Source: Planococcus donghaensis MPA1U2 (GTDB lineage: Bacteria > Bacillota > Bacilli > Bacillales_A > Planococcaceae). From it: 64,000 nucleotides of DNA. The notes beneath the pieces were generated by a model. The model was not told where the DNA came from and ran no database searches. It worked only from the letters and a program-made list of their open reading frames with translations. Below, in pieces: positions 9,461-18,948 of this stretch. The position numbers and the translations under genes are program-made. Where the stretch lies: contig NZ_AEPB01000012.1 of assembly GCF_000189395.1 (NCBI RefSeq), forward strand, positions 46,156 to 110,155. The letters are read 5' to 3'. The first letter of the stretch is position 1, and every line of letters starts with the position of its first letter.

Positions 9461-12043
9461 ATGAGCTGGATTAAAAATGTATGGAATCGTATGTTCACAG
9501 ATACAGACGATGTCGAAGAAATCGATGAAGAAATCGTCTATGAAGAGACCCCGACCGAGAAAAAAGAAAAAGCACCATTTCGTTTTCCACTTATTCCAGA
9601 TGAAGAAAAAAATGACTTTATCCATGATATAAAGCGTTCAGAGCCACGTACTAAAATGCCGATTTTCGATGAACAAGAACGAGAAATTCTTCGAAAAGAA
9701 GAGAAGCCGCCAATTATGGGGCCAAAAGAAGCGCCTGTTCGTTCAGCAGCTAAACCAAAACGGAAAGCACCTGAATTGCCTATTCAAAATGCCCGTCGTT
9801 TTGAGCCAAGTCGTTCAGTATCACCGGTCCATGGCTATAACGTTTCGCGCCCTGAACCTATTCAAAAAAAGGTAGAAGAGCAACGTGAAAGCAAATTAGA
9901 TCGCGAAATGTATGATGAAGCGATTCAAGAAAAAGCAAGAGCAGGCTTCCACAAACCAAGATCACAAGTTGAGCCAGATAGCCGTTCTTCTTATAAAAAA
10001 GAGTCGGTACAGCCGACTAATACAGAAGGTAAACAGGAGTCGCGCGCAACGAATGTTGTATCGAATACCGTGTCGTTTGTGTTAGCCGAACGAGAACGTG
10101 AAGAAAAAGCTTTGTTATTAAAAGAAGAAGCTTTAAAAGAAACGACCGATCTAAACGAGACCTCTCCAGAAATTGAACTGGTTTCAGTAGATGAAAAAGA
10201 AGAAGAGCTTGTTGAAGTAGAACCCGAAATAGAGCCAGAAACAGAAATTGAGCTGGGTATTACAGAGCAACAGCCAGAAGTGCACACAGAGTTAGATGTG
10301 GATGTGGAGGACGCAACAGAAGCGTTTTCAAATCCACCATCAGAAGAAATAGAAGAACCTAAAACAGAAGCAACAGAAGATTCGCAAGTTTTAGAAGTAC
10401 AAGTAGACTCGAAACCAGAAGTTGCACCAAAACGCGAAAAAACAGTGCCATTTAATGTATTAATGCTTAAATCGGATAAAGAGTCTTTGAAAAATAAGAC
10501 CAAATCGCTTTCTGTAACGACGCCAAACTATGAAAAACCTGTAGCGCAAGTGACAGAAGCGGAAAAAAAAACGGCAAATTTAGTTGAAGAAGTAGCACCT
10601 GAACCAGATTTAACAGATTCGACTGAGCCAAAAACTTATCAATTACCTTTGCCAGAATACTTAATGGTTCCTGAAAACGATCGAAAAGATGAAGAGTGGA
10701 TGGAAGAACAAGGCGAGCGACTAGTTGAAGCTTTATCTCACTTCCAAGTTAAAGCCGAAATCTTGAGTACGGTTCAAGGTCCAGCTGTGACTCAATTCGA
10801 ACTAAAAGTGGCACAAGGTATTAAGGTCAGCAAAATCCGAAATTTAGCCGATGATTTAAAACTAGCATTGGCTGCTCGAGACATTCGGATCCAAGCGCCA
10901 ATTCCGGGGAAAAGCTCAATCGGTATTGAAATTCCGAACCGCACAAGTCGTGCAGTCCGCATTTCTGAAATTATTGGCAGTGCGGTTTTTGAAGACTCGG
11001 ACTCTCCGCTTGAAGCGGCTCTCGGCTTAGATTTAACAGGAAAACCTGTTACCTTGGACTTGCGCAAAATGCCGCATGGCTTGATCGCAGGAGCGACAGG
11101 TTCGGGTAAATCAGTATGCATCAATTCACTGTTAGTCAGCTTGTTGTATAAGTCGTCTCCAAGAGATTTGAAATTATTGTTGATTGATCCGAAAATGGTT
11201 GAATTGGCACCGTATAATCACATTCCGCATCTTGTTAGCCCTGTCATTACAGATGTTAAAGCGGCAACTGCATCCTTGAAATGGGCAGTTGAAGAAATGG
11301 AACGTCGCTATCAATTATTTGCTCATAGCGAAGTGCGCGATATCAGTCGCTATAATAAGCGAGTTAAAGAAAAAGGACATCATGCTCAGCATCTTCCGTA
11401 TATTTTAATTGTGATTGATGAGTTAGCCGATTTGATGATGATGTCGCCTTCAGATGTTGAAGATTCGATTTGTCGGATTGCTCAAAAAGCCCGTGCTTGT
11501 GGAATTCACTTAGTTATCGCAACGCAACGACCATCTGTGGATGTTATTACTGGATTGATCAAGTCGAATATTCCAACGCGTATTGCATTTTCAGTGTCAT
11601 CTCAAGTGGACAGCCGAACAATCCTCGATTCTCAAGGAGCCGAACGATTACTCGGTAGAGGGGATATGTTGTACCTAGGCAATGGCATGTCAGCACCTAG
11701 TCGCTTACAAGGAACATTTGTTACCGATGACGAAATTGAAAAAGTTATCGAGCATGTGAGGCTGCAAGGAAAGCCAGAGTACTTTTTTAAAGAAGAGGAA
11801 TTGATCAAGCGGAGTGAGTCGCCTGCTGAACAGGATGATTTGTTTGAAGAAGCTTGCCGCTTTATCATGAAACAAGAAAGTGCTTCAACTTCTCTCTTGC
11901 AGCGTAAATTCCACATTGGCTATAACCGTGCCGCGCGACTGATGGATTTGATCGAACAGCATGGCTTTATCTCTGAACAAAAGGGCAGTAAAGCTCGTAC
12001 GGTATTAATCACAGAAAATGAAATTGAAAAAGTGTTTAGTTGA
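9461..12043 (+). CDS. sftA: DNA translocase SftA (soluble FtsK/SpoIIIE homologue)
   Basis: 860 residues. There is no membrane segment at the N-terminus, as expected for SftA, the soluble translocase that moves DNA away from the closing septum. About residues 60-380 are a highly charged, acidic, low-complexity linker. The motor core follows, with Walker A GATGSGKS at about residue 545 and Walker B ILIVIDELADLMMM at about 650. The last 65 residues are the winged-helix gamma domain (SLLQRKFHIGYNRAARLMD), which in the family reads the polar KOPS/SRS sequences. It is the last gene of the ytpQRS cluster. Confidence 0.93.
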   Translation: MSWIKNVWNRMFTDTDDVEEIDEEIVYEETPTEKKEKAPFRFPLIPDEEKNDFIHDIKRSEPRTKMPIFDEQEREILRKEEKPPIMGPKEAPVRSAAKPKRKAPELPIQNARRFEPSRSVSPVHGYNVSRPEPIQKKVEEQRESKLDREMYDEAIQEKARAGFHKPRSQVEPDSRSSYKKESVQPTNTEGKQESRATNVVSNTVSFVLAEREREEKALLLKEEALKETTDLNETSPEIELVSVDEKEEELVEVEPEIEPETEIELGITEQQPEVHTELDVDVEDATEAFSNPPSEEIEEPKTEATEDSQVLEVQVDSKPEVAPKREKTVPFNVLMLKSDKESLKNKTKSLSVTTPNYEKPVAQVTEAEKKTANLVEEVAPEPDLTDSTEPKTYQLPLPEYLMVPENDRKDEEWMEEQGERLVEALSHFQVKAEILSTVQGPAVTQFELKVAQGIKVSKIRNLADDLKLALAARDIRIQAPIPGKSSIGIEIPNRTSRAVRISEIIGSAVFEDSDSPLEAALGLDLTGKPVTLDLRKMPHGLIAGATGSGKSVCINSLLVSLLYKSSPRDLKLLLIDPKMVELAPYNHIPHLVSPVITDVKAATASLKWAVEEMERRYQLFAHSEVRDISRYNKRVKEKGHHAQHLPYILIVIDELADLMMMSPSDVEDSICRIAQKARACGIHLVIATQRPSVDVITGLIKSNIPTRIAFSVSSQVDSRTILDSQGAERLLGRGDMLYLGNGMSAPSRLQGTFVTDDEIEKVIEHVRLQGKPEYFFKEEELIKRSESPAEQDDLFEEACRFIMKQESASTSLLQRKFHIGYNRAARLMDLIEQHGFISEQKGSKARTVLITENEIEKVFS

Positions 12044-12047
12044 TCGT

Positions 12048-12088
12048 AAGTCGTCTGCTAGTTTACTGCAGGCGACTTCGGTTTTCTA
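12048..12088 (+). terminator. Terminator after sftA
   Basis: An 11-base stem (AAGTCGTCTGC with GCAGGCGACTT, one G-U pair) surrounds a 9-base loop. A short interrupted T stretch follows. Confidence 0.7.
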
Positions 12089-12146
12089 TTATTCGTTATA
12101 ACAATCTGAGTTTTAACTGGTATTGAAATATATAAAAACTGAAGCA

Positions 12147-12175
12147 TTTAAAAAAAGACAAATTTATGATATAAT
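12147..12175 (+). promoter_or_regulatory. SigA-type promoter of murC
   Basis: TTTAAA at 12147 and TATAAT at 12170 are 17 bases apart. TGA directly before the -10 makes an extended -10 element. It lies about 90 bases upstream of murC in an AT-rich gap. Confidence 0.65.
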
Positions 12176-12261
12176 GTTGTACTATGTTTATCTTTACTAG
12201 CTATAGAACTCGCTTTGCGATTTATGTAGACTAATTTTCAACTCCCACAGGAGGTCCATTT

Positions 12262-13575
12262 ATGAAAGTTTTACATTTTACTGGGATCAAAGGTTCCGGT
12301 ATGAGTCCGCTTGCACAAATTATGCATGACATGGGTAAACAAGTACAAGGCTCAGATATAGAGCAACATTTTTTTACTGAAGATCGATTGCGTGAAAGAG
12401 GTATCACCATTCTGCCATTTGATGCAAACAATATAGAAAAAGATATGACCATCATTGCCGGTAATGCATTTGGTGACGATCATCCAGAGTTGGTAGAAGC
12501 ACGTGAATTAGGTGCAACTATTATTCGTTACCACGAGTTTTTAGGAGATTTGATGAGACAATATGTTTCTGTAGCGATTACAGGGGCGCATGGTAAAACT
12601 TCAACAACTGGTTTGATGGCTCACGTGTTGGGTGGATATAAGCCCGTATCGTATTTAATTGGAGACGGGACAGGTGTCGGTCAAGAAGATTCTCATTTTT
12701 TCGTTGCTGAAGCTTGTGAATACCGTCGTCATTTTCTTGCATATCACCCAGATTACGCGATCATGACGAATATTGACTTTGATCACCCGGATTATTTTAC
12801 AGGAATTGATGATGTTTTTAAGGCATTTGAAGAAATGGCTCAGCAAGTCAAAAAGTGCATCATTGCTTGTGGCGATGATGAATACTTGCAACAAATTCAA
12901 GCGCCAACTCCTGTTGTATATTATGGTTTTGGAGAAGAAAATGATTTCCAAGCTAGAAATATCGTAAAGTCTGTAGACGGAACTACATTTGATGTTGTTA
13001 TTCGCAATGAATTTTTCCACACATTTAAACTTCCAATGTTTGGAGATCATGCTATTTTAAATGCATTGGCGGTTATTTCGCTTTGTCATTATGAAAGCAT
13101 TCCAGCGGATATAATTCAACAACAGTTTGAAGATTTCGAAGGCGTAAAGCGTCGATTTACACAAACAGCTATTGCTGATCGGATTTTAATCGATGACTAT
13201 GCGCATCATCCGACTGAAATTCGTGCAACTTTGCAATCGGCTCGTCAAAAATATCCGGAGCGGGAACTTATTGCTATTTTCCAACCGCATACATTTACGC
13301 GAACTCAAACATTTTTACAAGAATTTGCTGATTGCTTAACTGAAGCGGATCACGTTTATCTTTGCGACATCTTCGGATCTGCTCGGGAAAAAGCGGGTAC
13401 TTTGAAGATTCAAGATTTGGCTGAAAAAATTGAAGGCAGTCATATTTTACAGTTAGATGAAGTGGCTTCTCTAGCAGAGCATGGCAATGCCGTTTATTTG
13501 TTTATGGGTGCAGGAGACGTTACAAAGTTCCAAGAAGCATTCGAAAATGCACTAAATACAGGAGAAACAGTTTAA
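12262..13575 (+). CDS. murC: UDP-N-acetylmuramate--L-alanine ligase
   Basis: Adds L-alanine to UDP-MurNAc using ATP, the first peptide step of peptidoglycan synthesis. 437 residues. The N-terminal [14 protein letters not shown] is the UDP-binding loop, GAHGKTSTT at about 111 is the ATP P-loop, and [10 protein letters not shown] near 312 is a Mur-ligase signature. FQPHTFTRT and the C-terminal Rossmann-like domain follow. The start has a textbook CAGGAGG. The gene stands alone, with its own promoter and a terminator overlapping its stop codon. Confidence 0.96.
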   Translation: MKVLHFTGIKGSGMSPLAQIMHDMGKQVQGSDIEQHFFTEDRLRERGITILPFDANNIEKDMTIIAGNAFGDDHPELVEARELGATIIRYHEFLGDLMRQYVSVAITGAHGKTSTTGLMAHVLGGYKPVSYLIGDGTGVGQEDSHFFVAEACEYRRHFLAYHPDYAIMTNIDFDHPDYFTGIDDVFKAFEEMAQQVKKCIIACGDDEYLQQIQAPTPVVYYGFGEENDFQARNIVKSVDGTTFDVVIRNEFFHTFKLPMFGDHAILNALAVISLCHYESIPADIIQQQFEDFEGVKRRFTQTAIADRILIDDYAHHPTEIRATLQSARQKYPERELIAIFQPHTFTRTQTFLQEFADCLTEADHVYLCDIFGSAREKAGTLKIQDLAEKIEGSHILQLDEVASLAEHGNAVYLFMGAGDVTKFQEAFENALNTGETV

Positions 13576-13602
13576 CTTTCGAGTTAAACTGTTTTTTTTT
13601 TG
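13566..13602 (+). terminator. Terminator overlapping the murC stop codon
   Basis: AACAGTTTAACT and AGTTAAACTGTT form a perfect 12-base stem with a TTCG loop, followed by ten T residues. The stem begins inside the last codons of murC. Confidence 0.9.
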
Positions 13603-13644
13603 CAGGAGTAGAACTGTTTTTGTCGAATAATAATAAAGACCCGT

Positions 13645-13670
13645 GTTTAATCCAAACTGCTCAAGGGTAG
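13645..13670 (+). promoter_or_regulatory. SigB-type promoter of ytxGHJ
   Basis: GTTTAA at 13645-13650 and GGGTAG at 13665-13670, separated by 14 bases, match the general-stress SigB consensus (GTTTAA, 12-15 bases, GGGTAT) with one mismatch. The ytxG start lies 47 bases downstream. B. subtilis ytxGHJ is a known SigB operon, which supports the call. Confidence 0.8.
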
Positions 13671-13716
13671 AAGTAGAAAAGGATATAACATAATTTATTT
13701 AAAAGGAGGAAACAAG

Positions 13717-14208
13717 ATGGATTGGCAGATTTTACTTTACGTTGCCGCGATCGTAGCCGCTATTGGATTTTTAATTTTATGCGTAGCGTTGGCAATGACA
13801 TTAAATTCGTTGAAAAACACATTAAAAGAAGTTTCAGGTACCGTAGCCGGTCTTGAAAATCAATTGCAAGGGGTAACGTTGGAAACAACAAACTTATTGC
13901 ATAAAACAAATGAACTTGCTGAAGACATCCAAGTCAAATCAGAAAAATTAAATGGAGTAGTAGATGCGGTTAAAGGTGTCGGCAACTCTGTTACTGATTT
14001 AAATTCAACGGTTCGTAGCATTACGTCACGCGTTGGCGTGCAAGTAGAACAAAATGAAGAAAAGATTGCTCAAGTAGTTCAATGGGGTAACGTCTTTATG
14101 GGCATTCGTGAGAAATGGAATGAGCGTAAAATTTATGAAGCTCAAACAAATGCAACACAAACGCCGGTACCAGGACAGAAAAAATTGCCTCATAATGGCC
14201 AATACTAA
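13717..14208 (+). CDS. ytxG: YtxG, DUF948 general stress protein
   Basis: 163 residues. The N-terminus is a single membrane helix (ILLYVAAIVAAIGFLILCVALA, residues 4-25). A long helical DUF948 region follows with repeated heptad-like spacing (SLKNTLKEVSGTV and onward), probably a coiled coil on one face of the membrane. The molecular function is unknown. It is the first gene of a three-gene SigB-type operon (ytxG-ytxH-ytxJ) and starts behind AAAAGGAGGAAAC. Confidence 0.85.
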   Translation: MDWQILLYVAAIVAAIGFLILCVALAMTLNSLKNTLKEVSGTVAGLENQLQGVTLETTNLLHKTNELAEDIQVKSEKLNGVVDAVKGVGNSVTDLNSTVRSITSRVGVQVEQNEEKIAQVVQWGNVFMGIREKWNERKIYEAQTNATQTPVPGQKKLPHNGQY

Positions 14209-14244
14209 GTTTTTTTACTATTAACTAAATGGAGGGGAATATTA

Positions 14245-14997
14245 ATGAGTAAAAACAAAGACCAGTACAATCAGTCAAATGGTAACGATTCACAAAATAA
14301 CCAAGATTATTATACACAAGCTGGCCAATACAGACAAAACAGTGGCAAAAATTATCAACAAAGTGATTATGTACCCCAATCTTATGGTGCATCTAATCGT
14401 TATGATGACCTTTACGATTACGAAGAGTCATCTGGCGGCTCAAGTTTCTTAGTTGGTATTTTAGTCGGTGGTGTTATCGGGGCGGCAGCAGCATTGTTCT
14501 TAGCGCCTAAAACAGGCAAGGAATTCCAAGCTGACTTAAAAACTCAAGCGACAACGTTCAAAGAAAAAGCTTCTCAACAAGCAGACTTTAGTGAAGATGG
14601 TGCAGGTTTTGCACATCAACTAAAAGAACAATCTAACAAAGTAGTTGAAAAAGTGAAAAACATGAAAGCTGGTAGTTCTCCAATGGACGATGGGACAGCT
14701 TCATCAGAAGGAGAAGAGTCGATCGATATTCTTTCGACAGTACAAAATACACAAAACGAAACTGGAACGAAAAGTTCAGAAGAATTCACATCAACTGCGA
14801 ATGCACTAAAACAAGCAGTTGAAGAAGTCAAAGAAGAAAAAAAATCAGGTTCAACTTCGTCGACAGCTGGCAACACAGGCAGCAACACGAACAGCAATAC
14901 AGCAAATGCAAGCAAAGGTCCAAACACGACCAGCAGCAACAACAACAGCAATAAATCATCAGACGGATCAACCAAAAACTACGATCAAAAGAATTAA
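14245..14997 (+). CDS. ytxH: YtxH-domain general stress protein with long disordered tail
   Basis: 250 residues. Residues 1-60 are Gln/Asn/Tyr/Ser-rich. The YtxH membrane segment (FLVGILVGGVIGAAAALFLAPKTG) follows at about residues 69-92, then a helical part. The last 50 residues or so are almost only Ser, Thr, Asn, Gly and Lys. B. subtilis YtxH is about 150 residues, so both ends are extended here. Its role in stress is unknown; the tail looks disordered. It is second in the SigB-type operon, with a TGGAGGGGA box. Confidence 0.85.
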   Translation: MSKNKDQYNQSNGNDSQNNQDYYTQAGQYRQNSGKNYQQSDYVPQSYGASNRYDDLYDYEESSGGSSFLVGILVGGVIGAAAALFLAPKTGKEFQADLKTQATTFKEKASQQADFSEDGAGFAHQLKEQSNKVVEKVKNMKAGSSPMDDGTASSEGEESIDILSTVQNTQNETGTKSSEEFTSTANALKQAVEEVKEEKKSGSTSSTAGNTGSNTNSNTANASKGPNTTSSNNNSNKSSDGSTKNYDQKN

Positions 14998-15013
14998 TGT
15001 GGGAGCGGTTTAG

Positions 15014-15343
15014 ATGGAAAATTTAATGCGTGTAAACAGCATGGACAGTTTAAAGCAGGCAGTAGGAAGTAATCAGCATTATTGGCTGTTTAAACATAGC
15101 AGTACGTGCCCAGTGTCCGCTGGCGCGTGGAATGAATATAACGAATATGCCTCATTGCATCCAAATCAACTATTCTTGTATCTCGTTGTTCAAGAAGATC
15201 GAGAGCTTTCAAAAGCGATTGAAGAAATAACTGGGATAAAGCATGAGTCACCACAATTATTTCATTTCGCGAGTCAAAAAATGGACTGGCACGCTTCCCA
15301 TAACAAAATTAAAAGCAAGTTTATGAAAGAATTTATCGCTTAA
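15014..15343 (+). CDS. ytxJ: YtxJ, bacillithiol-system thioredoxin-fold protein
   Basis: 109 residues of the YtxJ (DUF2847) family, a monothiol thioredoxin-like fold proposed to remove bacillithiol from proteins (bacilliredoxin-like). The single reactive cysteine sits in HSSTCPVS at about residue 32. The ESPQLFHF segment is the cis-proline region. It is third in the ytxGHJ operon, 16 bases after ytxH, and starts at 15014 behind GGGAG. A terminator follows. Confidence 0.87.
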   Translation: MENLMRVNSMDSLKQAVGSNQHYWLFKHSSTCPVSAGAWNEYNEYASLHPNQLFLYLVVQEDRELSKAIEEITGIKHESPQLFHFASQKMDWHASHNKIKSKFMKEFIA

Positions 15344-15347
15344 CAAG

Positions 15348-15382
15348 AATGCCGAAGCCTTGCTGCTTCGGCATTTTCATGT
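15348..15382 (+). terminator. Terminator after ytxJ
   Basis: A perfect 11-base stem, AATGCCGAAGC/GCTTCGGCATT, with a 6-base loop is followed by TTCATGTTTT. It ends the stress operon. Confidence 0.8.
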
Positions 15383-15422
15383 TTTAAACACTTTAGCGCG
15401 TTGAATCGCTAAAATAAATTCC

Positions 15423-15451
15423 GTGACTTTCCTGAATAGTTTGCTTATAAT
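15423..15451 (+). promoter_or_regulatory. SigA-type promoter of aroA
   Basis: GTGACT at 15423 and TATAAT at 15446 are 17 bases apart, about 60 bases before the aroA start. Confidence 0.6.
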
Positions 15452-15513
15452 AGTCCTATCAAGTTAATATGCGTCACCTGATAAAGGTTATTCGCGAAAG
15501 GGGAAGTTATAGA

Positions 15514-16599
15514 ATGAGTAATTTAGAGTTAGAGCAGCTAAGAGAAAAAGTGGACGCAGTCAACCTGCAGATTCTGTCTCTTATTAATGAGAGAGCTTCC
15601 GTAATTCAAGAGATCGGAAAAGCAAAAGAAAAACAAGGGGTTAACCGCTACGATCCGTTGCGCGAACGCCATATGTTAAATCTGTTAAAAGAAAATAATG
15701 CTGGACCATTAGATCAGAAAACAGTTGATCATATCTTTAAAGAAATTTTCAAATCAGCATTGGATATGCAGGAAGAAGATATCCGTAAAGCATTACTTGT
15801 TTCACGTAAGAAAAAAGCAGAAGATACAATTATCAATATTAACGGCGAACAAGTTGGCGCTGGAGATCCATCATTCATCTTCGGACCATGTGCAGTAGAG
15901 TCTCAAGAGCAAGTGATGAAAGTTGCTGAAGCAATTGGCGGCAAAGGATTGAAAATGATTCGTGGTGGAGCTTACAAACCACGTACATCGCCTTATGATT
16001 TCCAAGGACTCGGCTTAGAAGGCTTGAAGATGCTGAAAAAAGCAGCTGATCAATACAACTTAGCAGTTGTTTCAGAAATCGTGACACCTTCTCATTTAGA
16101 AGCTGCTCTTGATTACGTCGACGTTGTACAAGTTGGCGCACGTAATATGCAGAACTTCGAATTGTTAAAAGCTGTAGGTTCTATTAACAAACCGGTTTTA
16201 CTAAAACGTGGGATGTCAGCAACTGTGGATGAATTTATCCATGCAGCTGAATACATTATTGCTTCAGGAAATGAAAACATCATTTTATGTGAACGTGGAA
16301 TTCGCACATACGAAAAAGCGACACGTAATACATTAGATATCTCGGCTGTGCCAATCTTAAAACAAGAAACGCACCTTCCGGTATTTGTAGACGTAACTCA
16401 CTCAACAGGTCGTCGTGACTTATTGCTTCCAGCTGCTAAAGCGGCAATCGCAATTGGCGCGGATGGCGTAATGGCTGAGGTTCATCCAGATCCAGCTGTC
16501 GCATTATCTGATGCACAACAGCAAATGGATATTGGTCAATTCGATGAATACTACGATGCATTGATGAAGTTCATGAAACAATACGAAATGAAAATGTAA
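15514..16599 (+). CDS. aroA: Bifunctional chorismate mutase / DAHP synthase
   Basis: 361 residues. The first 90 or so are an AroQ-type chorismate mutase ([20 protein letters not shown], with [11 protein letters not shown]). The rest is a DAHP synthase of the KDOPS-like class ([38 protein letters not shown]). The synthase condenses PEP and erythrose-4-phosphate to open the shikimate pathway; the fused mutase lets prephenate or chorismate inhibit it in related enzymes. The ATG at 15514 follows AAAGGGGAAG; upstream in-frame codons lack a box. Its place between ytxJ and ccpA matches B. subtilis. Confidence 0.95.
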   Translation: MSNLELEQLREKVDAVNLQILSLINERASVIQEIGKAKEKQGVNRYDPLRERHMLNLLKENNAGPLDQKTVDHIFKEIFKSALDMQEEDIRKALLVSRKKKAEDTIININGEQVGAGDPSFIFGPCAVESQEQVMKVAEAIGGKGLKMIRGGAYKPRTSPYDFQGLGLEGLKMLKKAADQYNLAVVSEIVTPSHLEAALDYVDVVQVGARNMQNFELLKAVGSINKPVLLKRGMSATVDEFIHAAEYIIASGNENIILCERGIRTYEKATRNTLDISAVPILKQETHLPVFVDVTHSTGRRDLLLPAAKAAIAIGADGVMAEVHPDPAVALSDAQQQMDIGQFDEYYDALMKFMKQYEMKM

Positions 16600-16604
16600 A
16601 TCGG

Positions 16605-16638
16605 AAAAGTCGGAGTTACTCCGGCTTTTCTTTTTTTA
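16605..16638 (+). terminator. Terminator after aroA
   Basis: AAAAGTCGGAG and CTCCGGCTTTT form an 11-base stem (one G-U pair) with a 3-base loop. A C and seven T residues follow. Confidence 0.85.
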
Positions 16639-16639
16639 G

Positions 16640-16669
16640 TTGATATTCATTAAGTTTTTATCGTATGAT
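16640..16669 (+). promoter_or_regulatory. SigA-type promoter of ccpA
   Basis: TTGATA at 16640 and TATGAT at 16664 are 18 bases apart, directly after the aroA terminator and 30 bases before the ccpA start. Confidence 0.6.
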
Positions 16670-16699
16670 TGTAGAAAGACTGGAAAAGGAGGGCGCACA

Positions 16700-17698
16700 A
16701 TGACCGTTACGATATATGATGTGGCAAGAGAAGCAAACGTTTCCATGGCTACTGTGTCACGTGTAGTAAATGCCAATCAAAACGTTAAACCGGCTACCAG
16801 AAAGAAAGTATTAAAAGTAATAGAAGAATTGGGCTATCGTCCAAATGCTGTTGCTCGTGGACTGGCAAGTAAAAAAACAACGACGGTCGGCGTCATCATA
16901 CCCGATATTTCCAATAGCATGTACGCTGAACTAGCACGTGGAATTGAAGATATCGCGACAATGTATCGTTACAACATTATTTTGTCCAACTCGGACCAAA
17001 ACGAAAACAAAGAACTTCAGTTATTGGAAACAATGCTCGGAAAACAAGTAGACGGAATTGTCTTTATGAGTGATGTGATTTCTGCTGAACTTCTGAAAGA
17101 AATGGAACGTTCACCAACTCCGATCGTTTTAGCGGGTTCAATTGATGAATCGGCGGCGATTGCTTCGGTAAATATTGATTATTATGGCGCAGCTTATGAA
17201 GCTGTGAAAAAATTAATCGATAATGGCCACCAGAAAATTGCCTTTATTATTGGACCTTTAACGTCAATGATTAACAAAGAATACAAGTTAAAAGCTTATA
17301 AAGAAGCATTGGCAGATGCCGGTATCGCCTATGATGAAAAGCTTATTGTTGAGTGTAATAATTCATACGATGAAGCTATGGAAGCCGTTCAAACTTTAGC
17401 ACCAGAAGAGCCAACTGCTTATTTTGTCAGCAATGACGAAATGTCGTTTGGTGTTATACACGCAGTAGAAGAACAAGGCAAGAAAATCCCGATGGATGTC
17501 GAAGTCATTAGCTATGAAAACTCGAAGTTGGCACGCATGGCGCGTCCGATGTTGACTTCTGTAGCATTTCCTCTCTATGACATTGGAGCAGTTTCAATGC
17601 GCTTGTTAACAAAATACATGAACAACGAAGAAATTGAAGAAAAGCAAGTTATATTGCCATATCGAATCGAAGAACGACAATCAACAAAAAATGACTGA
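16700..17698 (+). CDS. ccpA: Catabolite control protein A
   Basis: LacI-family regulator that, with HPr-Ser46-P, binds cre sites and controls carbon metabolism. 332 residues, the normal length. The helix-turn-helix and hinge are textbook: [20 protein letters not shown] (residues 3-22), then [13 protein letters not shown]. The periplasmic-binding-like core follows, with a variable C-terminus. The ATG at 16700 follows AAAGGAGG; an upstream in-frame extension would run through the promoter. Good cre sites elsewhere in this window (megL, citZ) make it a likely regulator of its neighbours. Confidence 0.95.
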   Translation: MTVTIYDVAREANVSMATVSRVVNANQNVKPATRKKVLKVIEELGYRPNAVARGLASKKTTTVGVIIPDISNSMYAELARGIEDIATMYRYNIILSNSDQNENKELQLLETMLGKQVDGIVFMSDVISAELLKEMERSPTPIVLAGSIDESAAIASVNIDYYGAAYEAVKKLIDNGHQKIAFIIGPLTSMINKEYKLKAYKEALADAGIAYDEKLIVECNNSYDEAMEAVQTLAPEEPTAYFVSNDEMSFGVIHAVEEQGKKIPMDVEVISYENSKLARMARPMLTSVAFPLYDIGAVSMRLLTKYMNNEEIEEKQVILPYRIEERQSTKND

Positions 17699-17723
17699 TA
17701 TTTCTTTTTAAAATCAATAACTA

Positions 17724-17782
17724 CAAAAAGAAGACACGCTGCCTGGATCTTTTCATCCAAGCAAGGTGTCTTCTTTTTTTAT
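17724..17782. terminator. Bidirectional terminator between ccpA and acuC
   Basis: AAAAAGAAGACAC pairs with GTGTCTTCTTTTT. Inner TGGAT/ATCCA and TGC/GCA pairings make a long imperfect hairpin. A runs on one side and T runs on the other suit both convergent genes. Confidence 0.85.
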
Positions 17783-17796
17783 AAGAGTGCGCATTG

Positions 17797-18948
17797 TTAA
17801 TTATTGCGAATCATGTATAAAGCTTTATTAAGCATTTGTAAGTTTTTATCTGTTATTTCTGCTTTTCGTGGTATTTCTTTATACATATTCGGTGGATCTT
17901 CCCATGTTTCAATTAATTTGACAGGAGACTCTGGCTGCCATTTTTCGATCCAAGACGCAGGTAGTTTTCCTGAAGGGATGGGAAAATTGTTCATTTCCAT
18001 CCATATCAACGACCATGCCCGTGGAACAACGCGCCATATGTCGTAACCACCGCCACCAACAGCTATCCAACGCCCTTGACAATACTCGTGAGCGAGTTCG
18101 TGCGCAATCTTGGGTATTTCCTTGTAAATGTTCATCGTGCCGTATAAGTGGGTTAGAGGGTCAAGATAATGGGCATCTGCACCATTCTGGGTCAAAATGA
18201 CATCAGGTTTAAAAAAATCAAAGATTTCTCTCATAGAAGTACGGTAGATCTCGAGAAAAGATTCGTCTTCTGTAAAAGCGTCGATAGGAAAGTTGAAGGA
18301 TGTTCCGTACCCTTGGCCACTGCCACGTTCATTGATATTACCCGTTCCAGGGAAAAGGTAACGACCTGTTTCATGAATAGATACGGTACATACATCAGGA
18401 TCATCATAAAAACTCCATTGCACGCCATCACCGTGATGGGCATCTGTATCAATATAAAGAACACGAGCATTGTATTTGGTTTTTAAATAATTGATCGCGA
18501 CCGAACTGTCGTTATATATACAAAAACCAGATGCTTTGCCTCTAAAGCCGTGGTGAAGACCGCCGCCTAAATTTAATGCATGCTGAGCTTTGCCTTCCAT
18601 AACATAATCGACTGCAGTCAATGTACCGCCAACTAACCGTGCACTTGCTTCATGCATATTTTCAAAAATGGGTGTATCGTCTGTACCGATACCATAACTT
18701 TCACCAGCTTCAGGTGTGATTTCCCCGCGGCTAGCTTTTTTGACAATATCGATATAGCGTTGGTCATGCGCTAACAATAGCTCTTCATCGGTTGCAATAC
18801 GTGCAGGTACTATAGAATCACTTGAAAGCGCGTTCATTTTTTTTAATAAATCAATCGTTAAAACGAGTCTTTTCTGGTTAAATGGATGTGTTTCAGAAAA
18901 TTTATACCCCAATTGATCTTCTGAAAAGATGAATACAGCGTGTTTCAT
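17797..18948 (-). CDS. acuC: Acetoin utilization protein AcuC (class I/II deacetylase fold)
   Basis: 383 residues of the histone-deacetylase superfamily. In B. subtilis AcuC removes the acetyl group that AcuA puts on acetyl-CoA synthetase, reactivating it. Zinc and catalytic motifs are visible: DTDAHHGDGVQWSF (about residue 167), SIHETGRYLFPGTG (195) and QNGADAHYLDPLTH (255). The start at 18948 forms an ATGA overlap with the acuB stop (18948-18945) and gives the family N-terminus MKHAVFIFS; a longer in-frame start exists upstream. It is last in acuABC. Confidence 0.92.
   Translation of the reverse strand: MKHAVFIFSEDQLGYKFSETHPFNQKRLVLTIDLLKKMNALSSDSIVPARIATDEELLLAHDQRYIDIVKKASRGEITPEAGESYGIGTDDTPIFENMHEASARLVGGTLTAVDYVMEGKAQHALNLGGGLHHGFRGKASGFCIYNDSSVAINYLKTKYNARVLYIDTDAHHGDGVQWSFYDDPDVCTVSIHETGRYLFPGTGNINERGSGQGYGTSFNFPIDAFTEDESFLEIYRTSMREIFDFFKPDVILTQNGADAHYLDPLTHLYGTMNIYKEIPKIAHELAHEYCQGRWIAVGGGGYDIWRVVPRAWSLIWMEMNNFPIPSGKLPASWIEKWQPESPVKLIETWEDPPNMYKEIPRKAEITDKNLQMLNKALYMIRNN

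Noticed and set aside
10000-10500. Reverse-strand Ser/Thr-rich frame inside sftA
   Set aside because: It is the complement of the acidic Glu-rich linker of sftA and has no start signals.
14616-14975. Reverse-strand hydrophobic frame inside ytxH
   Set aside because: The Leu/Val run is the complement of Asn/Ser/Lys codons in the ytxH tail.
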